64,000 nt of DNA, taken from Gemmatimonadetes bacterium 2013_60CM_65_52 (lineage in GTDB: Bacteria > Gemmatimonadota > Gemmatimonadetes > Gemmatimonadales > Gemmatimonadaceae). Position numbers and translations under genes: made by a program. Within the stretch, counting starts at the first letter, position 1; the number at the start of each line of letters is the position of its first letter. The notes below the pieces were generated by a model. That model did not search any database and was not told the origin of the DNA. It saw nothing but the letters and a program-made list of their open reading frames with translations. Positions 39,966-47,461 of the stretch are shown here, in pieces. The DNA lies in NCBI GenBank assembly GCA_002215645.1, contig NGFI01000008.1, positions 186,001-250,000 on the forward strand, in the 5' to 3' direction.

Positions 39966-40232
39966 ATGCCGACACGCACCATCAGCCTCGACGGTCGCGC
40001 ATGGCGCGTGATTCCCTCGGGCCGCGTCACGCAGTACGATCGCGATGAATTCGGATTGCTCTTCATCACGGGCACCGGCGACACACGCGAAGTGCGCGCG
40101 ACGCGCTACTCCCCACAGGGGACCCGGTCGCGCGAACAAGCGCTCGCCGAGATGACCGACAGTGATCTCGCGTCGCTGTTCGCACAGAGCCAGCCGAGCG
40201 AGATGTCTCCCGAGGCCGGCTACACGCCGTGA
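39966..40232 (+). CDS. Small unknown protein (88 aa)
   Basis: ATG 39966 gives 88 residues with a beta-rich N-terminal part (RTISLDGRAWRVIPSGRVTQ; GLLFITGTGDTREVRATRYS) and a charged, flexible tail. No family recognised. It lies 1 nt after the preceding gene and overlaps the PHP gene by 4 nt (GTGA), within the same co-oriented block. Confidence 0.55.
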   Translation: MPTRTISLDGRAWRVIPSGRVTQYDRDEFGLLFITGTGDTREVRATRYSPQGTRSREQALAEMTDSDLASLFAQSQPSEMSPEAGYTP

Positions 40233-41080
40233 TCGCACCCGCGGCGGCGTTCGTGGACCTGCACATGCATTCCACGGCGTCCGACGGTTCCCGCACTCCG
40301 ACGGATGTCGTGCGGACGGCCGTAGCGACCGGCCTCGCCGCAATCGCGCTCACCGATCACGACACCGTTGCCGGACTGGCCGAAGCGCACGCTGCCGCAT
40401 CCGGCACCGGTGTGCGTCTGGTGAACGGCGTGGAGTTGAGCGCCACGGAAAAGGACACGGAGACGCACGTGCTTGGCCTGCATCTTCAGGATCCGCACGT
40501 GCTCGACCTGGCGCTGGGCGAGCTGCGGGAGATGCGCCGCCGCCGCGCCATGAAGATCGTGGAACGGCTGCAGGCCATTGGCGTGAAGATCACGTTCGAC
40601 GACGTGCTCGCGCAGGCCGGCGAAGGCGCGGTCGGAAGGCCGCATGTGGCGCGTGCGCTGGTCGGGGATGGATGGGCCGTGGACATCCGCGACGCATTCG
40701 ATCGCTACCTCGGCGCGGGTCGTCCCGCGTACGTGGCAAAGGAGCCCCTGGCGATGGCCGATGCGATTCGAATGATTCATTCGGCGGGCGGGCTCGCGAT
40801 TCTCGCGCATCCGGCTGGCGGCGGCACGCGGGAGCGTTTGACGGCACTCGTCGCGGTCGGACTGGATGGTGTTGAAGTGCGTCATCCGAGCCACTCGCCC
40901 GCCGACGTCAACCGGCTACGGCTGCTCGCCGATCAACTCGGTCTCGTGCCGAGCGGAGGATCCGACTGGCATGGACTGTCCGAAGGAGGACGCACGATCG
41001 GCATGATGCAGGTTCCGGCCGACTGGCTCGAGCGCCAGGATGCGCGGCTCACCGCGCGGGGACGCGCACCGGCCGCGTAG
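40229..41080 (+). CDS. PHP-domain phosphoesterase (YciV/TrpH-like)
   Basis: A 283-residue PHP protein. Metal-binding motifs in order: DLHMHSTASDG, ALTDHDTVAGL, an EL-containing strand (NGVELSATEKDTETHVLGL), ILAHPAGG and GSDWHG near the end. The family includes RNase AM (5'-3' exonuclease/3',5'-nucleotide phosphatase). Cytoplasmic. GTG start overlaps the previous stop; the SDR gene follows after 4 nt. Confidence 0.87.
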   Translation: MIAPAAAFVDLHMHSTASDGSRTPTDVVRTAVATGLAAIALTDHDTVAGLAEAHAAASGTGVRLVNGVELSATEKDTETHVLGLHLQDPHVLDLALGELREMRRRRAMKIVERLQAIGVKITFDDVLAQAGEGAVGRPHVARALVGDGWAVDIRDAFDRYLGAGRPAYVAKEPLAMADAIRMIHSAGGLAILAHPAGGGTRERLTALVAVGLDGVEVRHPSHSPADVNRLRLLADQLGLVPSGGSDWHGLSEGGRTIGMMQVPADWLERQDARLTARGRAPAA

Positions 41081-41084
41081 CGAC

Positions 41085-41819
41085 ATGACCGCGCTCGCGG
41101 GCCGCGTCGCACTGGTGACCGGCGCGGGCCGGCGCGTCGGCCGCGCCATTGCCCTGGCACTCGGTGCGCAGGGCATGCGCGTCGTCGTGCATTACAACGC
41201 GTCGGCCGAAGGAGCGCGCGAGACCGCGCGTCTCATCGTCCAATCCGGCGCTCAGGCGAGCACGGTCCAGGCGGATCTCGCCGACGTGTCCGCGTGTGAA
41301 CGGCTCGTGGACGACACCGTTCGCGAGCAGCGCGAGCTGTTTCTCCTCGTAAACTCCGCGGCGATCATGATGCGCACGCCGATCGGCTCCGTCAGCCGGC
41401 GCGATTGGGACGAGATGTACGCGATCAACGTGCGTGCGCCATTTTTCATCGCGCAGCGCGCCGCCCCTGCGCTCCGCGAAGTGCGTGGCAACGTGGTGAA
41501 CATCGCCGATCTGGCGGCCTTCGAATCGTGGACGACCTACGTGCCCCACGGGATGACGAAGGCGGCGCTCGTGCAGATGACGCGCTCGCTGGCACACGCG
41601 CTCGCGCCGGAGGTGCGTGTCAATGCTGTCGCACCGGGCACGGTGTTGTTGCCGGAGGGGTTCGATCCGGCGCAGGCGGACCATCTGCGGCGCACGACGC
41701 CACTGGGCCGCCTGGGATCGCCGGAAGACGTGGCGCAGGCCGTGGTGTATCTCGCCACGGCGGATTATGTGACGGGCGAAGTCATTCGTGTCGACGGCGG
41801 CCGGCACATCAGGACCTGA
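41085..41819 (+). CDS. Short-chain dehydrogenase/reductase, pteridine-reductase-like, catalytic Tyr replaced by His
   Basis: A 244-residue SDR: cofactor motif TGAGRRVGR (the GxxxRxG form of pteridine reductases), HYNAS for NADPH phosphate binding, and a C-terminal VRVNAVAPGTVLLP. In the active site the usual YxxxK reads HGMTK: Lys159 is present but His155 stands where the catalytic Tyr belongs (in Leishmania PTR1 the aligned segment is YTIYTMAK). Asp142 matches the PTR1 Asp. It may use a changed mechanism or be non-reductive. The next gene's GTG overlaps its end by 32 nt. Confidence 0.82.
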   Translation: MTALAGRVALVTGAGRRVGRAIALALGAQGMRVVVHYNASAEGARETARLIVQSGAQASTVQADLADVSACERLVDDTVREQRELFLLVNSAAIMMRTPIGSVSRRDWDEMYAINVRAPFFIAQRAAPALREVRGNVVNIADLAAFESWTTYVPHGMTKAALVQMTRSLAHALAPEVRVNAVAPGTVLLPEGFDPAQADHLRRTTPLGRLGSPEDVAQAVVYLATADYVTGEVIRVDGGRHIRT

Positions 41820-42585
41820 CAGCGCCTCGCGGCGCACGCGCGATCCGCTGGCCTTCCAAACGATTACGGTGGTAGGCGGCGGCTGTTACGGCAGCTACTA
41901 CGTGCGGCAGCTTGCCCGTGCCCATCGTGCCGGAGCGGCGACGTGGTCCGAACTTGTCGTCGTGGACCACGACCCGGCGTGTCGCGCAGTCTCGCTGGCG
42001 GACGAAGAGCGTGTTCCAGGTCTGCGCTGCGTGATCAGGACATGGGCGAGCTACTTCGACGACATGTTGTCGGGCGCCGCGGATACCGGACGCGACGTCG
42101 CAGGTGACGCCATTGTCCCGTCGCCGCTCATGCCGCACCTCATGGCCGAGTGGATCGTCGCGCGTGCACGGCGCCGCTGGCCGCACCGGCGCGTCGCGGT
42201 CGAGCCACTTCTCTCACCTCCGGACGTGCCGTGGCAGCGCGCTGGCGAGGATGGAACGCATTACGTCAGCTTCGCCACGTGGATGTGCCCGATCAATTGC
42301 ATCGAGCCGGCCCGCTGTCCGGAGACCCGAGGACCACGGGACTGGAGCCTTCCGCCGGCGCTTGCGCGTTACGCCGAGCGGGAGCGAGAGGCTGGACGTC
42401 CCGTGGAACATCCGCTCGTGTTTCACTGCTCGCACCGCACGTACGGCGTGGGCATGATCGATGTAGGAGACGTCATTGCCGCTGATGTAGCAGTGGAGCG
42501 CGGCGCACGTGCGCGGCCGGCCGCGTTTCTGCTCGGGACCGCGTCCCACTGCCACGGCGCCGTGCAGCGCCTGGTGATCGATTGA
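41788..42585 (+). CDS. Unknown Rossmann-like protein with a Cys cluster
   Basis: A 265-residue protein starting at GTG 41788, inside the SDR gene's 3' end. After a ~25-residue lead it has ITVVGGGCYGSYYVRQLARA, a glycine-rich dinucleotide-type loop followed by an acidic strand (ELVVVDHDPACRAVS). The middle holds a Cys cluster (CPINCIEPARCPETRG) which could bind a metal or Fe-S cluster; later FHCSHRTYGVGMIDVGDV and GTASHCHGAV add Cys and His. No family is recognised. It may be a redox or metal-dependent NAD-linked protein (inference). Confidence 0.55.
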   Translation: MSTAAGTSGPDSASRRTRDPLAFQTITVVGGGCYGSYYVRQLARAHRAGAATWSELVVVDHDPACRAVSLADEERVPGLRCVIRTWASYFDDMLSGAADTGRDVAGDAIVPSPLMPHLMAEWIVARARRRWPHRRVAVEPLLSPPDVPWQRAGEDGTHYVSFATWMCPINCIEPARCPETRGPRDWSLPPALARYAEREREAGRPVEHPLVFHCSHRTYGVGMIDVGDVIAADVAVERGARARPAAFLLGTASHCHGAVQRLVID

Positions 42586-42675
42586 GAATTGGAACGGAAG
42601 GTTCCCCCGCGGACTTCTCAAGGTGAGATTTCCATTGTCGGCGCGCTGAGGCGCCGCATCGCTCGAGGACGGAAC

Positions 42676-43659
42676 GTGGTCACGAGGAATTCCTACGACG
42701 TCATCATCGTCGGTGCAGGACCGGCCGGGATGTGCGCCGCGCTGTATACAGGTCGTTCGATGCTCCGCACCGTGGTGCTGGAGCGCGGCACGCCGGGCGG
42801 CGAGCTCCTGAACACCGAAAAGCTCGACGACTGGATCGGCGAGAAGTCGATCCTCGGCTGGGAGCTTGCGCGCAAGTTCGAGGAGCACGCACGTGAGTTC
42901 GGCGCCGAGTTCGTCACCGCCAACGTCAGCCGCGTCACCCGGCTCGATGACGGAACGTTCGAGGCTGTCACCGACACCGGCGAAGTGTACTCGGCGCCCG
43001 CCGTCATCCTCACCGCGGGCGGCACGCCGGTGAAGCTCGGCATTCCCGGTGAGCTGGCCTTTGCGGGTCGAGGCGTCTCGTACTGCGCCATCTGCGACGG
43101 CGCCTTCTTCCGCGAGCAGGTGATCGCCGTGGTTGGTGGCGGCGACGCGGCGGTCGAGGAGGCGGACTTCCTCACCCGGTACGCCAGCAAGGTGTACGTC
43201 ATTCATCGCCGCGAGGCATTCCGCGCATCGCGGATCCTGCAAGAGCGCCTGTTCGCCAACCCGAAGATCGAAGTCATCTGGAATGCCGTGGCCGAGGAAA
43301 TTACCGGCGACTCGACGGGCTTGATGAACGCCATCCGCCTGCGCGACGTCGTGACCGAGGACGTCCGCATGCTCGACGCAACGGGATGCTTCGTCTTCAT
43401 CGGCTTTCGTCCGAACACCGGCGTCATCGACGGGCACTTCGATCACGACGAGATGGGCTACATCCGCACGGATGCCACCATGCAGACCTCGATTCCCGGG
43501 CTGTTTGCGGCCGGCGATCTGCGCTCGCAGCTCACGCGGCAGGTGACGACCGCCGTGGGTGACGCCACCACAGCCGCTATCGCCGTCGAGAAGTATCTGA
43601 AGGCCCGCACCGAGGGCGGCGTCGTCGTGCCGCAGGGAATGGGCGGCTACGCCGTATGA
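42676..43659 (+). CDS. trxB: Thioredoxin reductase
   Basis: A 327-residue FAD/NAD(P)H enzyme. GTG 42676 has GAGGA 7 nt upstream and puts the FAD loop IVGAGPAGMCAAL at residue 11; an earlier TTG frame adds an unrelated stretch. The redox-active pair is CAIC (Cys137, Cys140) in SYCAICDGAFF, followed by the NADPH loop VVGGGDAAVEEADFL and the C-terminal GLFAAGDLRS. It reduces thioredoxins such as Trx2 at 9200-9643. It is coupled to the MBL gene (ATGA overlap) and lies just upstream of the selenoprotein candidate. Confidence 0.92.
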   Translation: MVTRNSYDVIIVGAGPAGMCAALYTGRSMLRTVVLERGTPGGELLNTEKLDDWIGEKSILGWELARKFEEHAREFGAEFVTANVSRVTRLDDGTFEAVTDTGEVYSAPAVILTAGGTPVKLGIPGELAFAGRGVSYCAICDGAFFREQVIAVVGGGDAAVEEADFLTRYASKVYVIHRREAFRASRILQERLFANPKIEVIWNAVAEEITGDSTGLMNAIRLRDVVTEDVRMLDATGCFVFIGFRPNTGVIDGHFDHDEMGYIRTDATMQTSIPGLFAAGDLRSQLTRQVTTAVGDATTAAIAVEKYLKARTEGGVVVPQGMGGYAV

Positions 43660-44300
43660 AGATCGAGCATCGCACCGTCAGCGTATTCGAGGAGAACTGC
43701 TACCTCGTCGTGGACGAGGCGACGCGGCATGCGGTGCTCATCGATCCAGGCGACGAGGGTGGACGAATCGTGCGCATGGTGCGCGAGTCCGGAGCCACGC
43801 TCGACGCCATCTGGCTGACGCACGCGCACATCGATCACATCGGCGCGATCAATGATGTGCACGCTGAATACGACGTTCCGGTTCGCCTGCACCCATCCGA
43901 CCTGCCGTTCTACGAACAACTCTCCGCGCGTGCCGCTCAGATGTACGGGCTGCCGTGGGACCAGCCGGCCGCCGCGACGGAGCCTCTCACCGAAGGCGAC
44001 GTGCTGTCGTGCGGCGCTCTCGACTTCACCGTGATGCACGTGCCAGGACACGCGCCCGGGCACGTGGCATTTGTTGGGCAGGGAGTAACGCTGTCCGGCG
44101 ATCTGCTCTTTGCCGGCAGCATAGGTCGAACGGATCTGCCGCTTTCGGATCCACGGGCCATGGATCAGTCACTCGCGCGCTTCGCCGCGCTTCCTGAGGG
44201 CACAGTGATCTATCCGGGCCACGGTCCGACAACCACGATCGAGCGCGAGTTGGCGACGAATCCGTTCCTGTCGGGTCGCGCGCGAACACTGAAGCGTTGA
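43656..44300 (+). CDS. MBL-fold metallohydrolase (glyoxalase II-like)
   Basis: A 214-residue metallo-beta-lactamase-fold hydrolase with HxHxDH (THAHIDHIG; His56, His58, Asp60, His61), then VMHVPGHAPGH and DLLFAGSIGR, and a late YPGHGPTTT. It resembles YcbL/glyoxalase II-type thioester hydrolases that bind two metals. Cytoplasmic. Overlaps trxB by four nt, and the AhpD-like gene begins 1 nt after its stop, placing it in a redox-oriented group. Confidence 0.88.
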   Translation: MKIEHRTVSVFEENCYLVVDEATRHAVLIDPGDEGGRIVRMVRESGATLDAIWLTHAHIDHIGAINDVHAEYDVPVRLHPSDLPFYEQLSARAAQMYGLPWDQPAAATEPLTEGDVLSCGALDFTVMHVPGHAPGHVAFVGQGVTLSGDLLFAGSIGRTDLPLSDPRAMDQSLARFAALPEGTVIYPGHGPTTTIERELATNPFLSGRARTLKR

Positions 44301-44301
44301 C

Positions 44302-44835
44302 ATGAGCGACGAAGCGAGACTTCCACGGCTGGGTCCGAGTGAGGCACCCGAAGAGGTGCGCCCCACGTTCGACGCGTTTATTGCCGAGCGCGGCAAAGTG
44401 CCGAACCTGTTTCGCGTTGCGGCGCACGCTCCGCTCATTGCCGCGCGTCTGGCGGCGCTCAACAAGGTCGTGATGGGACCCGGCGAGGTGCCCGTCATTC
44501 TGAAAGAGCTGTTGAGCACCCGGGTGTCGCACATCAACCTGTGCGATTATTGACTGGCCTCCCATACCGCCTTGGCAAGGCGGCAGGGTGCAACGGAGGA
44601 GCAGCTCGATGCGGTGGCGCGCGGCCAGTACGCCGTGTTCGACGAGCCGTGGCGCGCCGCATTCGCGTACGCCGACGCGATGACGCCGACACCGGGCATC
44701 GTGGGTGCGCCAGTGTTCGACACGCTGGCGTCACACTGGAATGCCACGCAGATCATCGAGATTACGGCCGTGATCTCGATGTACAACTTCTTCAACCGCT
44801 TCGCGCACGCGCTGGACGTCCCGATCACGCGATGA
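44302..44835 (+). CDS. AhpD-like selenoprotein candidate (in-frame TGA at 44551-44553 read as Sec84)
   Basis: One continuous frame of 177 residues with a single internal TGA at codon 84. Upstream it reads ELLSTRVSHINLCDY, downstream LASHTALARRQGATEEQ; together these give CDY-U-LASH, the CxxCxxxH motif of AhpD/carboxymuconolactone-decarboxylase proteins with Sec as the second Cys. Glu69, Cys81, Sec84 and His88 have the same spacing as Glu118, Cys130, Cys133 and His137 of Mycobacterium AhpD, the proton-relay and redox residues. A hairpin with SECIS geometry follows. Likely a thiol/selenol peroxidase or oxidoreductase. A nonsense mutation or read error is the alternative. It begins 1 nt after the MBL stop. 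Confidence 0.8.
44561..44588 (+). promoter_or_regulatory. Bacterial SECIS-like hairpin downstream of the in-frame TGA
   Basis: CCGCCTT (44567-44573) pairs perfectly with AAGGCGG (44577-44583) around the 3-nt loop GGC; CCC (44561-44563) and GGG (44586-44588) can extend it. The apical loop starts 20 nt after the TGA and its first base is G. These fit the known bacterial SECIS pattern (loop of 3-14 nt, G in its first two positions, 16-37 nt from UGA). The stem partly explains the use of TTG and AGG codons. Confidence 0.65.
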
Positions 44836-44880
44836 TTCCGCGGCGCGTCTGACTCAAAGCCTCTCCCCACGTCTACCTCA

Positions 44881-46308
44881 ATGTCCACCGCGACTCGCAC
44901 GGAAAAGGATCCACTCGGCACCAGGGATGTACCGGCCGAGGCCCTGTACGGCGTCCAGACAGTCCGCGCGAAGGAAAACTTCCCGATTAGCGGATTTGCG
45001 CCTCTGTGGCCGTTCGTCATGGCGCAGGTGTGGATCAAGAAGGCCGCCGCGCTCACGCACAAGGAGACCGGACGTCTCGACCCGAAGCTCGCCGACGCCA
45101 TCGTGAAGGCCGCGGACGAGGTGCTGGCGGGAAAACACAACGATCAGTTCATCGTCGATCCGTATCAGGCCGGCGCGGGCACGTCGCACAACATGAACGT
45201 GAACGAGGTGCTCGCCAATCGCGCCAACGAGTTGCTCGGCGGCGCACGCGGGACGTACACGCCGGTGCATCCGAACGATCACGTGAACATGGCGCAGAGC
45301 ACCAACGACACGATTCCTACCAACATCCGGCTCGCGTCGCTGTCACAACTCGATGCGCTCGTGTCCGCGTTCGAGGGACTGCGCGATGCGCTGGGGGTCA
45401 AAGGGAAGGAGTTCGATCACATCGTGAAGGCGGGCCGCACGCACTTGCAGGACGCCATGCCCATTCGTCTCGGGCAGGAGTTCACGGCGTACGCCGGCTC
45501 ACTTGATCGAGGGACTCGACGCGTGCGCGAAGCGGCCGACTATCTGCGCGATCTCGGCATCGGTGGAAGCGCGGTCGGCACGGGCGTCACCGTCGAGAAG
45601 GAGTATCCGCCGCTGATGAACAAGCACCTCTCCGCGATCAGCGGGCTCTCGCTCCGCATCGGCGCGGATCGCATTCAGTTGATGCAGAGCATGGGCGACG
45701 TCGCGGCGTTCAGCGCCGCGCTGCGCGTGCTCGCCATCGACCTCAGCAAGATTGCCAGCGACCTGCGCCTCATGGTGATGGGCCCGCGCACCGGCATCGA
45801 CGAGATCACGCTGCCGGCCGTGCAACCCGGTTCGTCCATCATGCCGGGCAAGATCAATCCGTCCATTCCGGAGATGGTGAATCAGGTCTGCTTTCAGGTC
45901 ATGGGACTCGATACCACCGTCGCCATTGCCGCGGAGCACGGGCAGCTCGAGCTCAATGTGATGATGCCCGTCATCGCGTTCAACGTGCTCCTCTCCATGC
46001 GCATTCTCACGAACACCGCCAGGGTCTTCGCGGAGAAATGCGTCTCCGGCATCCAGGCGAACGAGGACATGTGCGCCTACTGGGTGGAACGGTCCGCCGC
46101 GCTCGCCACCGCGCTCATGCCGCACATCGGCTACACGCGGGCGGCCGAGATCAGCAAGCAGTCGGTCAAGGAGGGCGTGCTGGTGCGCGACCTGGTCAGG
46201 CGCGACGGACTTCTGCCCGCCGACGAGATTGACGAGGTGCTCGATCTGCGCAAAATGACCGAGATCGGCGTGCCCGGCGGCGCCCATGGCATGGTGGCGG
46301 GTGGCTGA
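44881..46308 (+). CDS. aspA: Aspartate ammonia-lyase (aspartase)
   Basis: A 475-residue member of the fumarase/aspartase superfamily. Signature GSSIMPGKINP (~residue 317) carries the catalytic serine loop. DPYQAGAGTSHNMNVNEVLAN and GQLELNVMMPVI fit aspartase better than class II fumarase, whose equivalent reads QTGSGTQTNMN. It deaminates aspartate to fumarate and ammonia. Length fits (~470). It may use aspartate imported by the DAACS-type symporter at 25222-26583. A fumarase role cannot be fully ruled out. Confidence 0.85.
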   Translation: MSTATRTEKDPLGTRDVPAEALYGVQTVRAKENFPISGFAPLWPFVMAQVWIKKAAALTHKETGRLDPKLADAIVKAADEVLAGKHNDQFIVDPYQAGAGTSHNMNVNEVLANRANELLGGARGTYTPVHPNDHVNMAQSTNDTIPTNIRLASLSQLDALVSAFEGLRDALGVKGKEFDHIVKAGRTHLQDAMPIRLGQEFTAYAGSLDRGTRRVREAADYLRDLGIGGSAVGTGVTVEKEYPPLMNKHLSAISGLSLRIGADRIQLMQSMGDVAAFSAALRVLAIDLSKIASDLRLMVMGPRTGIDEITLPAVQPGSSIMPGKINPSIPEMVNQVCFQVMGLDTTVAIAAEHGQLELNVMMPVIAFNVLLSMRILTNTARVFAEKCVSGIQANEDMCAYWVERSAALATALMPHIGYTRAAEISKQSVKEGVLVRDLVRRDGLLPADEIDEVLDLRKMTEIGVPGGAHGMVAGG

Positions 46309-46354
46309 GCGCCGAATTGGCCCAAATCGGTTCGCGGCAGTAGATTAGCTGATA

Positions 46355-46846
46355 GTGCGCATCACCACTCAGGCGGAATACGGACTCATCTGTGCCCTGC
46401 ATCTGGCACGCCGGCTGGCCGAAGGGCCGGTAACCGGCCGCGAGATTGCCGCGCGTGAGCGGCTGCCCGGGGACTATGTCGAGCAGATCATGCTGAAGCT
46501 GCGCCGCGCCGGCATCGTGAGCAGCACGCGCGGCGCGCACGGCGGCTATCATCTTGCGCGCGTGCCTCAGGAAATCACGGTGCGCGACGTCATTGCCGCG
46601 TCGGAGAATTTCACCTTCGACGTGCACTGTGTCTCGCATCCGGTGGAAGCGGAACGCTGTGCGGAGTCGCACGACTGCAGCATCCGTCCGGTTTGGGTGC
46701 TCCTGCAACAGCGCATCGACGAAGTGCTTGCCAGCGTCCGCCTGAGTGATCTCCTGTTGCAGGAGCGCGAGGTGCGTGAGCGCGTCGGGCTGCGTGAGCC
46801 CGCCGCGGTGTCCACCGGACGCCTCGCACTTCCCGTTCTCAGCTGA
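46355..46846 (+). CDS. Rrf2-family transcriptional regulator with three cysteines
   Basis: A 163-residue Rrf2 protein: N-terminal winged helix (TTQAEYGLICALHLAR; LPGDYVEQIMLKLRRAGIV; GAHGGYHLAR) and three Cys at 92, 102 and 108 (C-x9-C-x5-C), close to the IscR/NsrR arrangement that holds an Fe-S cluster. It probably senses redox state, iron-sulfur supply or NO and controls nearby genes. GTG start only 8 nt after a TAGATT element, so the message could be leaderless. Confidence 0.88.
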   Translation: MRITTQAEYGLICALHLARRLAEGPVTGREIAARERLPGDYVEQIMLKLRRAGIVSSTRGAHGGYHLARVPQEITVRDVIAASENFTFDVHCVSHPVEAERCAESHDCSIRPVWVLLQQRIDEVLASVRLSDLLLQEREVRERVGLREPAAVSTGRLALPVLS

Positions 46847-46859
46847 CGTCCGGGCGCGC

Positions 46860-47411
46860 GTGCGCCTCTTCCGCTCCTTTCGCGACGATCGCGCGCTGCT
46901 TCGCCGGAGCGCGACGTATGCCTCCATGCTCATGGAGGATCCCGCGCCCGCCGACGTCGATTGGCTCGCGACCGACGCCACGCGCGGAGATCTCGATCAC
47001 GCCCAGTGGGAGCTTCGGTACCTGAAACGCTCGCTCGGCGTGCTCGTTGCGCAGCGCGATGCACTGGACGACCGCACGCCGTCCGAGGTGCTTCGTGCGC
47101 TGCTGCACCGGATGCAGAAGGACCGCAACGTGGACGAGGAGCTTCACGACCTCGCCGAACGGCAATTCAATGCGCGCCTCAGTGCGTACCGCGACGCCTT
47201 TCTTTCGCGTGGCAGCGGCACCGCGACGCTGAGAGTCGCACAGAATCTCCTGGCGTTCTCCGGGGGTCCGATCCGCGCCGATGACCCAGCGGTGCAGCGC
47301 GCCGCGGAGCTGGTCGCGGAGTATCTCGCGGCGTCGAACGCCGCTCTGCAAACGGTGTTCGGCAAGGCGCAGCTTCCCGAGGACGTCGCGCCCAGCCGCG
47401 TCGCCCGCTGA
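46860..47411 (+). CDS. Unknown helical protein (183 aa)
   Basis: A mostly helical protein with no recognised domain, starting at GTG 46860, 13 nt after the Rrf2 gene. Sequence such as HAQWELRYLKRSLGVLVAQR and ELHDLAERQFNARLSAYRDA suggests an alpha-helical bundle with possible coiled coil. No signal, membrane segment or Cys. It is probably co-transcribed with the Rrf2 regulator. Confidence 0.55.
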   Translation: MRLFRSFRDDRALLRRSATYASMLMEDPAPADVDWLATDATRGDLDHAQWELRYLKRSLGVLVAQRDALDDRTPSEVLRALLHRMQKDRNVDEELHDLAERQFNARLSAYRDAFLSRGSGTATLRVAQNLLAFSGGPIRADDPAVQRAAELVAEYLAASNAALQTVFGKAQLPEDVAPSRVAR

Positions 47412-47461
47412 TCAGTCATGCGGATGCCCATCAGCACGCCTGATGCACAGAGGAGGCCTTC

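Noticed and set aside
44572-44835. Separate ~87-residue gene starting within the AhpD-like region
   Set aside because: It is in the same frame as the preceding 83-residue ORF, begins inside a conserved motif (CxxCxxxH) and has no Shine-Dalgarno; it is better read as the second half of the selenoprotein candidate.
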